64,000 nucleotides of DNA, from positions 35,862,498 through 35,926,497 of the forward strand of contig OU964921.1 of the NCBI GenBank assembly GCA_918807975.1. Reading direction: 5' to 3'. The notes under the pieces were generated by a model that did no database searches, had not been told where the DNA came from, and worked only from the letters and a program-made list of their open reading frames with translations. This stretch comes from Aplidium turbinatum (lineage: Eukaryota > Chordata > Ascidiacea > Aplousobranchia > Polyclinidae). Numbering within the stretch: the first letter of the stretch is position 1; each line of letters begins with the position of its first letter. Position numbers and translations under genes: made by a program. This document shows positions 1 through 13,600 of the stretch, in pieces.

Positions 1-65
1 TGCGTCCGCCACAGCTCTCCTTAGTGCTAAAGTGGCCGGCATGCAAAAAAGGTTGGTGACCCCTG
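1..65. mobile_element. hAT-family MITE, right end only
   Basis: Ends AAAAAAGGTTGGTGACCCCTG, matching inverted the start of the element at 48110-49041. The following 8 bp TGCTAGTT are the expected target duplication; copy B has the matching site (TGCTGGTT, 35029-35036) without an insertion. Confidence 0.75.
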
Positions 66-325
66 TGCTAGTTGATATCAAAACGAGTCTTCTTTATGGG
101 AAATTTGATGACATAACACGGGAAGCTTTAAAGCAAAAAGTTGTGCTTAACTGGTCTGATATTTCCAGAAATATTCAATAGCAAACGAATCATTAATATA
201 CGGAAGCCTACTTGATTATTGGAATAAACATTGCTAATTTTCTCTATGATTGTATAATAATTGTCGTTGTTGATGGAACAAAATGTCTCTCACGTTTCTT
301 AAAGTGCCAAGACCTACCTATAGAG

Positions 326-1404
326 CAGGGGTGACGAACCGTTTTGCGGTCGCGGGCCACTTTGTCAATTACACATGAGTTATCGGGCCACACAACTTTT
401 TAATCGTAACTGTAACTTACTATGAAATCTTTTAGAAGCGACTCAAGATATTATTCATGAAAAGTAACAAACGGCAGATGAAAGTAATAAAACCCACACA
501 GTTGAAATTATCTTACGCAGAATCGAAACATACAACAGTACTGATGATGAAGACAGTTTAATTTTCGAAGCGTTTGCCTTCATATGAGTATAATTTTTTT
601 TTTTTTAGCTCTATCCTTTTTGCTCATGTTGACTAAATGTTTCGATCATTATGCTCCGAAACAACAAACCAGTTAATGAAATTTCTTTTTCAAACAACAA
701 ACAAAAGCCCATGCGAATCATACAGTTGAAGCTATCTAATGCAGCATTGAAGCATTGAATTTTTTTGCTTAGTGGGATTTTTGGAAAGTCTTTTGCTTGA
801 CTAAGCGTTCAATATTAGGCCGAACAGACGATGTAGCAACTCTCAACTGCATACTATAAGAGTTTCATCTGTCAGCCTCGACCTGTAACGACTTTTTGTA
901 AAGTGCATTTTAGAAAAGAACTGTTCATATAGGTACGTGCTGCCGAAAACAGATGACCATTTGAGAGCGTGAGCTCTCAAGTTTGGAAACTCTTCCTTTG
1001 ATAAACATACACGATAAAATTCAAGCAACAGCTTGTTCACATACATCGCTTTTAGCGTGTCATCACTCTGTAGCTTTATGAGTTCAAGTTGGAGCTCATA
1101 GGGTGCAGAAGCAGGTGTAACATTGAAGGGGATAGAAAAGAAATCAAGCTCCAGTTCTTTGCTTTTGATATCCTGAAATCTAACATTAAAACTTTCCAAA
1201 AGACTGCAACATTCCAAACCTACATGAAGTTGGATTGTGTTTTTTCAATGTGGGAAAATGCTTGCAATTGTTATGTTTCAACTGATTTCCCCAAACTCAT
1301 AAAACAGCTTTGAGATGTCTTTTGTCTTTAATGCATGAGCGATTGTCAAATTGTTTTGCGGGCCGCACAAAATTCTTTGACGGGCCGCAGGTTCGTCACC
1401 TCTG
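326..1404 (-). mobile_element. hAT transposon, degenerate, with transposase C-terminus
   Basis: Terminal inverted repeats CAGGGGTGACGAACC / GGTTCGTCACCTCTG flanked by the perfect 8-bp duplication CTATAGAG (318-325, 1405-1412). Minus strand 843-1217 encodes the hAT C-terminal dimerisation region (LQLELIKLQSDD, FPNLRAHA, FGSTYLYEQFFS). Copy B has the empty site near 35280. Same family as 32728-33527. Confidence 0.88.
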
Positions 1405-1412
1405 CTATAGAG

Positions 1413-4400
1413 CATAGGCAGTGAAGTTAATCATAGTTAAATTCAGATGAAACTATTGCAGGTTAAGCTATCGTTTTTACAATCGACTTAGGTGCACGAT
1501 TTTATGCCACAGATGGGAAAAATCAATAGCTACAAACTACTGTAGGGTGGTTAGCCTACTACGGTTAGCTTGTACGAATAAAACTTTTAAATAACAAAAA
1601 TGTGCAAACCGTTCTTTTAAAGGTTGAAATGCACTAGCTTAGGCTAATTCTTTAAGCCAAAAAATGTCTTACCCACTTGTGGTTGTATTTACTTTAACGC
1701 AATTTTGCTTTAATTCTACATAGGCTACGCAATAAAAATATATACCAATACCAAAAAAATCTTAATTTAACATAGGCTAATTGGCTACAGTTAAAAAATT
1801 GTTTAAAGATGAAAATTTTTATGGAAACCCAAAGTTGTCGTGCTAAAAGGATGGTTGGTTTTGGACTGAGATTATTCTTGGACTGAGAAAGCCTCTGAAA
1901 GACTATTCCTGACAGTTTCGCACAGGCCGACTTGCAGAGGCTTTGAACCGTTAACGCAGGCCCGGTTGCCATAAAAGCGGTTTTTGGTCGTGAAAGAGTT
2001 GTCTGAATTATTCCTCCATCAACTATATGCCGCTGAATGGAGAGCAACCCTTAAAATGCCTCGCACAAGCTCACACCCTTGAAGCCCAACCAGCTCTGCT
2101 TAATTTTGCAATTATTTTGTGCACACATTGGGCGCTTAAAATCAACTGAGCTAACAAAGCAGACTATTGCTCTGTTCAAGAATCACAAATATCAAAAACA
2201 AACATTGTCTATTCAGTTAGTTTAAGTCGGCTGACCTTTAAACGTTAGTCAAATTTGTGCTCGATTACTAAAACTTGATAACCTTTAGTTTAAAGTGACT
2301 TTTCAAAGATCTATTGCTGGTAAATAAATAAACTGAACTGCGCGCACTTACTAGAAGTTGCAGGTCAATTGTTTGTTTTTGACCTGTTGCTAAATATTTA
2401 CAAACGATCTACCTTCGCTTATAAAATTGAAAAGCTCCGGAAAAGTTGCTTGATTATTTTGCTGTTGTTAGAGTTAGCATTCAATTTTTAATTGTTTTAT
2501 GTCTTAAATTCAATGTCTTAATTCACAAGATTTTAGGCTTCTCTACTGAAGCTGAATTCTATTTTGAGCAGTCTACTTATGCATTCGCGACAAAATAAAC
2601 ACCTTTCAAACTAATTTTCAATGATGAATTAGATCAGAAAGTAGAATTAAATTTGGTGTAATTATAGTACTGTATATGTTTAATAGCATTTGTCAATCTA
2701 TTAACATTTTGTCGGCAATGCCTACTAACCTAATTGGTAGCTACTCTCAATTTGATTTATCTTTGGAATTGTCCACCAACTACAATAGGATGGAGAGTTA
2801 TGAAAGCATTATGCTTACATAAAAAAAATTTCAGTTCAGTTTTTAGTTTAACTTTGATTTCAAAAAAGTTTGTTGTTTCTTTGATGTCAACATTTTGTTG
2901 ACAAAGTATTCGCTCGCACAATATGCACTAATCAGAAACACAGCATTAGAGATGTAGCTAGCCAAATAAAATTTTCTGTGCCAAGAATTGAATCGACCTC
3001 TATACAGGATTGCGTGACTTCGTGAACGAAGAAGCTTGAAGATTAAGTGGCGTTGGTTTGACTCTCGGGATGTGCGCTTGAGCGTCAAAATTTTATTTCA
3101 TTTTTGATGCATAATTTTTTTGCATTGTTTTTCTTTTCGAGTTAAACTTCTCAAACGAAATAAAATCTTTTGTTCAATTTGTGTCAAACAACTCTAGTTT
3201 ATAGCGATTTCATCACGTTTCAGCAAAAGCAATCACATCGTTTTTTCAACAAACTAGGTCGGTCGTAAAATTGTAAAATCAGTGCGGTTCAAATTAATTT
3301 TGTCCGTGATTATTTGTTGATTAGTTTGCAAGCCAATGACGATGCTGGTTCTAATTACTGACGCGAAATTTGTGATTATTGAAAAAAATATTTTATAATG
3401 CTGGTTAACAATATGACATGAACAATTGAAACATTATATCAACAAGGGCGTAAGACTATAAGATATTTTTAAAAGGTAATATCACCATTGAACTACTTTG
3501 TTTTGGTGCAGAGAAAAAGTAAATCACTGCAACCAGTATTGTGATGTAATCTTATATCGCAACTCCCAGAAAAATTCAGTTTTTGGCTATGCTATGCAGG
3601 ACCGACCAAACACTGCGTGTGATATGGTGTTTATGGACAATGAATTGTATACACATTACACAACTCATACATTGTTCACTAAACCAAAAAAGTTTACGAA
3701 TATCTTAAACAAAAAAACGTAACTTCGATTAGGTTTGCTGAACAATCTTGCAGCTCTGATCGTGAGTATGATTACAAACGTACACTTTTTAACCTTCCGT
3801 AATCCCAGAGTTGTTTCTGCCGCCGAGTAAAAGATGGTTACCATAGTTCTGTTTAATGTACTTTAATGCAATTTATTTTCAACTTCCTCCTACCATTAAA
3901 ATTTTATGTGTAACCTGCGACACTGATTAAAAATGTGTTTTTTTTTTCAAATTTATGGCATAGACTAGGGTAGCCTACAAGCCTACTGGCGAGCGGAATG
4001 CTCAGTTGCTACTCTATCCTCGTGACTATATTGTACTGCAGATCTAATGGAGGAACTGATGTAGCCTAATTTTATTATAATTCATCTTTTAAAACCGGTT
4101 TGTCAAAGTTAAGAAAATCAAGAAACCCTGGTCAAATTTTGCATGTTTCCTTTTTGTCTTTTATGAGTTTTTTTCGTCATGTGCGTATCCTATTCTTAGT
4201 CATCGCAAAATTGCGTATAGTTTAGCATTATTGCAAATACGCTTAGTTAGAATAGGAAAAGGGCAAGGCTTATTGCAAATGTTTTTATTGCATGATAGAT
4301 AAAATTTGGAATGTTATCGACCAAAAATTACATGTCAAGTTAAATTTTGTGCTTTTCGAGTGCCCTCCAATTAAATGAGTGACGCTACTACACTGGTTTT

Positions 4401-4483
4401 CACAAAAAATTTTATTTCATCTTTTATTGTTTATTACCTTTTTATAGAAAACATTAAGACTTGAAACGCGCATTGTTTCAGCC
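1413..4483 (+). other. Upstream region of P450 copy A, no coding gene seen
   Basis: About 3 kb that largely aligns with 35285-40973 except for insertions in B and a replaced block (2570-3115 against 38345-39720). No convincing open frame. TTTCAG two bases before the start codon suggests that a 5' noncoding exon lies in or beyond this stretch; I cannot locate the promoter. Confidence 0.5.
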
Positions 4484-4699
4484 ATGCCTGAGGCCGTATC
4501 AGTGATAGGTTCACTTTTGCAAAGTGGAAGTGGATTCCTCTTCCAAACATTATTTGCTGACTTTCTGGCTCTGGGAATTGTAGCCTTTTTAATTGCAACA
4601 GTGATAGGTCCGAGAATAAAGACGATAAGGTCTTTTCGACAAATTGTTCAAGAGATTGGATGTCCGAAACAACACTGGTTTTATGGTCATGCAATCAAG
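4484..4699 (+). CDS. P450 copy A exon 1 (residues 1-72)
   Basis: Encodes the N-terminal membrane anchor (hydrophobic core around [19 protein letters not shown]) followed by basic residues and the HWFYGH motif that precedes the catalytic domain in CYP4F proteins. It ends in phase 0 at AAG; the intron begins GCAAGT, a strong GC-type donor. The same donor occurs in copy B. Confidence 0.9.
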
Positions 4700-7600
4700 G
4701 CAAGTCATACATATATTTGAGCTGAGCCTGTTCATAAACAAGTTTTTAACCATTACACTGAGTTTAGTTTGGTCAATATTGCAAATAAAAACTGTTTTCA
4801 TCTATTTTTCAGTAATAGGCCCACGCTGAATCACAGATTTTATCAATTTTCAAGAAATGGGTGTCGCTTTAATCTTATCAAAATGTTGCAATTGAAAATA
4901 AAGGGTAAAAATTTATGTGGTAACCCTAGCAAAGGAGAATCTAGGATATTTTAAGAAGAATACTTTTCTGACCCTGTTAATTTGTAGTCTGATAAAACCC
5001 TTGGTTTGCTGAGGATAAGGTGTAGAAAAATCGATACCGATTTCACGCTTCCATTCGTTTGTATTTAACAAAATAGTTTGTTAAAGTCGTGCAAAAAGAA
5101 ATAAAAAATCATTGATTGTAGCCAGACACTTTCAATAATTTTTTATTTCTTTTTGCACTACTTTAACAAACTATTTTGTTAAATACAAGCGAATGGAAGC
5201 GTGAAGTCGGTATCGATTTTTCTACACCTTATCCTTCATCCTTATCTTATACACTTTGTGGATTTATGTAGCGTAGCCTATTTATCTATTGTTTTTTCAT
5301 AAAATATAAAAATGCAACTATTAGGTTTAATTGTTCTGTTTTTCAAATATAGACGATTGGTATTACGCACTCAGACTATTAGTACAAGACACAGACAAGC
5401 AGTTGTCGTGTGATCTGCTATAAAGCAATGTATTTGTTGCAATCAAATTACTGAAGAGTACGATAGGTCAGTTTGAAGCTTTTTCTTCACAATATCTGCA
5501 CGGCTATATTTTAGTGAATGCAATGCGCAGGTCTTGGCCCGATTTTTGAGATTGCGAGCCTTGGTTTTAATGAATGTCAGCGCCGAAATTGTTTGCTCGC
5601 ATATTTATGTGATCACAAATGACACTAGAAAAGCCATGACTTCGTTGCCATTAACCAACAGTGATTGATACAAGTACAGAATCTTCGAGTGACGCTGTGG
5701 AAAACAGTTGTCGATGGAACTTTGGTCATGGTGCTCTTCTTGCAGTCCTAGAACATACTTTGAAAAGTTGTCGTCAACCTTTGCCAAAACGCATTCCTGA
5801 CCACAACTGAGATGCTAGATTTTTCTCCCGGACGCAACTAATGCGCTAGGTTACTAGGTGATTGCATTTTCCAAATACTTCACCATGACAGGCTTGATGA
5901 TATCAAACTTGGCAAATAGCCAAATACAACTTGATTTCTTCCCTTCAGATACTCATTCATTGATGGAAAAGGAGCAGCAGTCCATGTTTTTATAGTCCAT
6001 GCTTCAGTTTCATCTTACAGAGTTGCAGCTTTTCTTTGAAGCCAAACAGTTTCTCAGTGAGAGTGACAGTGAGAGATAGGCTACTTTGATTTCTGTCTTG
6101 CATTGATATAGCAAGGTTGTTCACTGTGGCGAAAATGTCATTTACGCACCATAACTTGAGCATTCACTTTTTATTTTGAAACCCAATGACATGGCGATGG
6201 CTTTTTTGTTGAGAAAAATCTTCAGCTTTTCGTAGGTGCACCCAAACCCAAAATTTGGGTGCACCTCTGACCTATCTATTCGAAACGACGAGAGTTCAGT
6301 GCGCTACTTTTGACAAAGTTGGCAAAACCAACAATCTCAATGATAAATTTACATAGTTCTCATTTATGTAGATTGTAGATGTAGATTGTCCTTGCATGAC
6401 CTATTTTTTGTACCCTTTGCGATCTATGTTTGGGTCGCAACATATACCTTGATGGCCACTGCTGTAAAGTGTACAACTGTACATTGGTGCATGTTTTAAT
6501 GGTACTAAGCCCCAAGCATAATTTAACGTGGTTATGAAAAGCTTAACGTTTCTACTAAAAAAAGTTTAACAATCTACATACTTGGCAGTTCTCTTTTTTA
6601 CCGCCTAATTGACCTTAGATTCGATTGTAGTTACGAAATCCTTTGGTTGAGAAAAAATCCTAATAAAAACAATTTAGTGCTCGTGAGCCAGGGATATCTA
6701 GAGAAGGGGATACGAAGGCTTTTGTTACGTCTGACAATAGAAGGGCTTTTGTTTATCGTAAATAATCTGTGTTTATCGTAAAATGACAATTGACACCGAT
6801 AGTAGTTTAATAAATCTCGTTATGATAACTTGCATTGCGCTATTAACATCAGGCCTGGATATTCACAGCATGCTCGTGATTGCTTGTTAATTCAACTACC
6901 CATATACTTGCTTTACATCTAGCCTCCTGCAAAGGCTTTGTTATAAAAAACAGCTTACTGGTAACTTTTCAACTGTCTTTGTAAACAAGTATTCTTTAAA
7001 TATACTCTACGTAACATTTGCTAACTGTCTTCTGTAGCTCATTGTACCAGCTGCACTACAAAACTTTCTACGATTTAAAAAAAAAACATGTTTAAAGCGC
7101 TACAAACTACCGCCCTGGTAGTGGCACGAGAATAAGGCAATCGCTGCGAGCATTCATTTCCCCTTCTCGAGATATCCCTGTCTTGAGCCTACGCGAATAA
7201 AAACAAGCGAAGAAGGCTGAACTTTACAAAAAATCTGCTTTCTTAGCGTAGGTAGACTTGAGAAAACTGTTTTGAATCAAACTCATCCTCGAGATGCAAA
7301 CCGACCGCAAAAGGAAAGCATTGCCAGCATTGCAGAATTTCCAGTTACAAGACGGAAATTACTTCTGGCTGATACATGTCTGCTTTAAATTGCCTTGAAT
7401 TACCCTAAACATGCTTTAAGTTACAAGAAAGTAAAAACCCATGCTCTGTATTTACAGTACGGATTCACACACCAAGGATTGTTGAATGCTGTTGAAAGAT
7501 GCAAAGATTTTCCTGTAATGAGCCCTCACTACACAGGATTTTTCGCCACTATTCAGATGTATCATCCAGACTTAGCAAAAGTACTTTTGGCACGTTCGCG

Positions 7601-10600
7601 TAAGTTAAAAATAAACTTTAAATAGCAATTTTTTAGATTATAAGCTACTTAGCATTGTTACAACTCTTGTTAAAACAGTTAATATTTTGCCTTTATTCCT
7701 TCATAACTGGTAGTCAGGGTTGGAAGTCGTTAGTCAAAAAGCAACTACAGTATTTGCGTATTTAACGACCAGTGATGCCAGGTTGTTTTTTGAAAACAAA
7801 CAAGTGAATCTAAAAAACAAGCCCAAAACAGGAAAATCAACACAAAAACAAGCCCAATAATTTGCAATCAATACCTATTAGCATAAAGCACGCAGTTTAG
7901 CAGTTCAAAATTTTCAATACAACCTTTGCAGTCCATACATCACGTTTATTTCAAGAATGACATTTGTTTAGGCCAGTGGTTCTCAACCTTTTTGTTTTGG
8001 CGGACCCCTTTTGGTACCTTCGAAGCGGTCGCGGACCCCCAAAAAAATTTTATCTGAAATTTTGGTAGCCTATATCGCTTTTCCTATAATTGTAATGGAA
8101 TCAAATGTTTTATGAGTTTCGAAACGACACACTTAAAAGAATTTGGTGAACTCGCGACACACTTATGACTATTGATGACATTAGAGAAATTATGTTATGA
8201 GCTTTATGTTGGCACATCAAAAATCAGTAGGCTTAATAATCTATAATTATGTTGATTTGATGTTTTTCTATAAATTTTATCAAAAACCAATAGAATTTTG
8301 CGACCGTTACAAACAATTTCTTCCTTTTTTCGTTTCTAATCAATATTAATTCTTGTCATCACAAAACTGTGAGTGGTGATAGACTGCTGACCAACGTTTG
8401 TATTTCTAAGTTAAGCATTGACCAACAGACTACTGTCTCAAAAAATTAAGTTGAACATAGCCTTATTAAAAAATTAATTCATTTATATGATATTTTTTTA
8501 GTTAGAAACCAAACCTTTGAACTTTCAAAGAACATCGCACCGGTTCGTTGGGAAGTATAGTTTGAAAATCACGGTAGCCTAATACACAAATAAAGCACAA
8601 CCAACCAATTTTTACATTTCGTAATTTATCAATCATGCTGCAAACTCGCAAGCTTTCACGGACCCCCTGAAATCGCTTCGCGGACCCCAAGGGGTCCGCG
8701 GACCCCCAGTTGAGAACCACTGGTTTAGGCCATTCCAAGCAATGATTATCTTGAAAAGAAGGGATACAATGTTGACTACAATAAAAACCTCGCAATTTCA
8801 ATAAAAACCTAGTCACTAGTCACCTTTATGAAAAGCCGAGGGTCGAATAACTGCAAGTTCAATAATTAATCTCATTAGCAAGCCAAAGATACTTTAGCCT
8901 TGCTTCAGTGTTATAAGGAATAACATATTGAACTGTTTAGTTTAAAGATTGTCGGTGACATGGTCCAGCACTGTTAGTACTGTTTGCTGGTAGGTGGTCC
9001 ACTCAAACGGGCCACTTAAAATTGACCAACATAAAGAGCTGTTGCCTGGATGTGCAGCTTCTCATCCCAGCCGCTTTGTGACTTAGAAGGAGTTACTCAG
9101 CAGTAGGCCTACTCATTAGTCTCTGAAACTAATAGATAATAGATAAATAGATTAATTATTAAAAAAACAGCTATTGTACTTGCAGCATATCATTATACTT
9201 TTCCTTATTCAATTCATTCACAGAATATTTTATGGTACCGTCAACCAGGGTTACTTTGAACACTTTTTTGCACTTATTTGCTTGTATTTTCACGCGTTTT
9301 TAAGATAGAAAGCTCAGATTTCGCCAAAATTGAGGCTGTGTGTAGACGCTCAAGCAGGTGTAAGCAACTTTTAAACCAATAAAAATTTGGGGCTTTTCCG
9401 CCAAATTTGTGGGTGTTCAAAGTTAGGGTTGGGGTATTCTAACTTTGAACACTCACTTATTATGCATATTTTAGGCCCTAATTGAGCAGTTTGTTCAATC
9501 TTATATGTCACGTAGCATTATTTTGAACAAGTTTTGCCTTATAAAAAAGTTTCATGATGAAATAACTGCTAAAAAGGTCAATAACAAGCCTCCTACCCCC
9601 CCCCCCCCCCCCCAGCAAAATTTCTCCAGGACGCGTCTCGTAATATTGATGAATATTATACTGCCCTGGATCATGAAGCAAAACTGCATGTAACGTAATC
9701 ATGAAGCAATAATTACTACTTTTCTTGCAAGGTTTAATAAATCACGTCGGCAACAACTCCAGAGAAAATGCTTGGCTCCACAGCCCTGAATGTTGCTGCA
9801 ATAAATTTCAATCTTGTTGTTTGTTTTTGATGTGATTGTGTGCTTTTTGTGTTATGGTAGCGTTTGAAATGTTTGTTTTCAAACTGATATTTCAAAATCT
9901 TGGTGTAGAATAGCACCAAAAGAATACATTGAACATTGTAGTACTGAAGTAGTGTTAATGGTTTCATACAGTGTGTACCAAAAATGTATCTAATTTTTTG
10001 TGTGCTCAGTACTCAATTTACATGTTCTCGTAATAATAAAAAATTGACAGAAGTTATTGTTGCACTTGCTAACATATTGGGTTTGGTGCCTTGAAGCAGA
10101 AGCAAGAAAATATATCAGTTAATGCAGGGGTGTGCAACCTTTTTTACAGGTGGGCCAGATATAAACAACTGGGTGAAACCGCGGGCCGCATGTTTATTTG
10201 ACATATGATTTCTAGTAGTTGCAGGCACAAAAAAGTAGTTTTTTGTTATTCATATGGTATTATTAGGGGATCTCCTTGCAGAAATAATAAGTTAAGACGT
10301 ATAAATTTCTGAAGAAAACTGCTATTTAAATCTATTGTCACACAGTCTTTAAACGAGTTCAGTGAGAAGTTTGCAGCTGGCTTCTTTTCCCCACGGATTT
10401 TTCCAAATTTACTTCAATGGAAGTGCTAGCAATAAAGCGAAATATTCGAAGTCCATTTTCCAAGTGTTCGTCTGTCAGAACCGATCGATAGGGAGATTTT
10501 ATGACGCCCATTTTAGAAAAAATTGTTCACACAAATACGTTGAGCTAAAAAGAGCTATTTTTGAAGCCATGAACTTTTTCAAATGTGGAAAGTCATCTTG

Positions 10601-13600
10601 GTTGAGATGTTTTCGGTAAAAATCGCCAAGATTCATTTCTAAATACTTTGCTTTCAAATCCGTTTTCTCTTGAAGATCAATCAGTTCAAGTTGGATATCA
10701 CCTGGTGCTTTGTCAATGTCTGTGTTGAATGCCGAAGAGAATATACCAAACAAATGTTCATGAGATTTAAAGTCCTTGAAACGAGCCAAAAATTCATAGG
10801 CCTACAACAATTTTTCAAGTTGGTCTGCAAATTCAGTTTTCTTCTCAAGATGCATTCCATGGTCTCTCAAAGTTGGAAAGTGGAAAAGATTTCCTGTCTG
10901 TATGTGGCTTTCCAAAGTCGTAATTTGTTCATAAAGCCTTTTATGTGACCACACATCTCATTCGCATACTGTTTTTTTGCTGCAGTCTTGCATTGAGTTC
11001 ATTCAATCGTTTTGTTTTGCCCTTTTCAATTGCCACTTTTTCAATTTTTTACTTCTAATTTTAACAAATTTTCTATTTTGACTGGTTCAACAAATTTGGC
11101 AAGGAATGGGCCACTAGGCTGAAGTTGTTCTGATCCAACTGCTTGTAGGCCTATAGGCTATGCCTACATTAGGCAACTGCTAAATTTGACGCAAGCCGGC
11201 TCTACAAAAGGTCTAAAGCAAGAGATCAAATAAAAAGGCGACAAAGCCAGAGACAATAGCAGGGCTCCACCTCTGATCTTCTGACGTTCCAAATAATTAA
11301 ATACAACGGATTAGCGGTGGCCGGTGGGAAATTTCTAAAATGGTTAACGGAAGGTGCAAAATTACAATAATCCACTCCACAATGAATTGTTCACATGTAC
11401 CAAACTAAACTAAATTATAAACACGTTTCGCGGGCCGCACACAATTCAAAATTGGTACATCTTCGCGGGCCACATTTGGCCCGCGGGCCGCACGTTGCAC
11501 ACCCCTGAGTTAATGCAAATCAAAAGATGCGTTTATTTTTTTGGTACACACTGTAGATAAGGTTTGTTTAAATGTAGAAAAGTGGCAGTTGGGACCTCGA
11601 AAAATGGAGTCAGTGGCGCCGCCAGACCTTCAACAATGAGGGGCAAAATATTGACAGTGCAAGACAGTAGCGTAGACAGAAATTTTGAAAGGGGGATAAT
11701 GACGGCCGACGGGCGAAGCCCGATGGCGTGTTCGCCGAAGGCGACACTTAGCGGTGGGTGGCCTCCACCAAAAACTTTGGAAAAATTAGTTTCAGTTTGG
11801 TGCATTCTGAGAGCATTTTTAACAAAATTGTGGGTATGAATATTTCATTCCACAAGATCATGTTTTCTTCGGCATTTTTCGGAAATAAAGCCAAGTCTCT
11901 ATGTTTTCTTGTTGCTAATTCCAGGCTGAGAAATTTGAATGTTTGGTATTATTAAAACTCGCTCTTTTAATGCAGCTTCGTTTAAAATTAGGCAAACTTT
12001 GTTTTAAAGACATAGGTTGATTGCTTTTTTTTGCTAGATTATTACAGTTTTATTATTTATCAATTTTCTCCTTGGTTGATCCAAAAAGCGATCTTATTCC
12101 GGTAAGTCACTAACTTTTATGCCTTAAAGTCAACCCAAAGTTTAGAAAATGTAACGTCATAGACGTCATACATCTTAAAGAGTGTCAAACAAAAATTTTT
12201 GAGACAATGAAGTTACTTTATTTCCGATATATTCAAGTTTTGTATAACGAATAACTGTTAAAAGACGTTAATCTAGATCGAACAAGCGATCTCAGCAGTT
12301 ACAGATGGCTTGCATCCTTGCACAGTTTGACGTGAAATTACTTCATAGGCTTAAGCTTTTCTCGCAAACAATGTATTAACATCCGTAAATTCAATTTGAA
12401 ACCCCCAAACCCCCCTCCCTTGGCTACGCCACTGGTGCAAGACAGTGATATATTATTTAATTTATCTTGTTTTCTACTGCTATTGTCTACTGCAATATAG
12501 CCTACCAAAAGTCCCACATTTTTGACATGTCTGATCTGTTGAAAAAAATAAAATTCAAAATAAATCACAGTTTGATTCCGTATGGGACTTGCAACTGTCA
12601 TAGCTAGCGAAATTCTGCGTAGCTTTTTTCAAGATTGAAAAACCATTTTTTCCAACGCACTTTCTGATTATCCAACAGTCTGTTAGTTAAATATGCCTCA
12701 TGATTTTGACTAGTCTGTTAGTTGACAGAGAAATTATCAAATACTGTGGTACTGAAACGCTGTGAAAACGTTTTTCCATGCTTGGAAAATACAGATGTCA
12801 AAGCATAGTAGATATATCAAAAGCAGAGGCGGTCACATGCGTATTGCGTAGCCTGACATTGTGAGAATTGAGGCTAATAAAAGTTAATGGAATAAATGTA
12901 CTGTGACGGCCACCGGGCGTAGTTCAACTGCAATAAATACCCAGCCGGTGTTAAATGATTTTTTATTCTTAGTATTTCTTCTTCCTATCCACGAAGATTT
13001 CATCAGGAAAATGCACAATGCAACATTAGAGAACAATTTTTATATTTCTTATTAAGATGCCAAAAATGCAGTATGACGGAACAATACAGTTAAAGTCAAC
13101 ATGTTTCTACGTTTATTAGACGTAAAAACAAGCTTCACTGAAAGTAATAATAATCAATTAAAAAGCCAACCCCAGCCAGCTAAATTTGCTGATTTTACAT
13201 CGATTCAACGTTGTAGGGCGTTGAATCTACGTAAAAAATGCACAATCTTGCTCGCGGGGACGCAAGTCTTCCAATTTAAAGGCAATAAGCAACACAATAC
13301 CTCAGAAATAAAAGAATGAGAAAATAATTTTACTACAAGTGAAACGTATTTTAACGTCTAATAAACGTAGGAACATGTTGACTTTAGTTGCATTATTTCG
13401 TCATACTGCATTTTTTGCATCTTAATACGTATATAATATAATTGTTCGCTCATTTTGTGTTTTAAACTTTATCGTCGTCATTATATTGCGCATGAAATCT
13501 TCGTGGATAGGAAAAAGAAACATTAAGAATAAAAAATCATATAACACCGGTGGAGCATAATTGCAGTTTAATAGAATAAACTTTAACTAATATTAACAGG

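Noticed and set aside
843-1217. Small host protein
   Set aside because: It is the hAT dimerisation region within an element bounded by an 8-bp duplication.
1694-2047. 117-codon minus-strand frame upstream of the P450
   Set aside because: The frame is not preserved in the aligned copy B region (36180-36550) and resembles no known protein.
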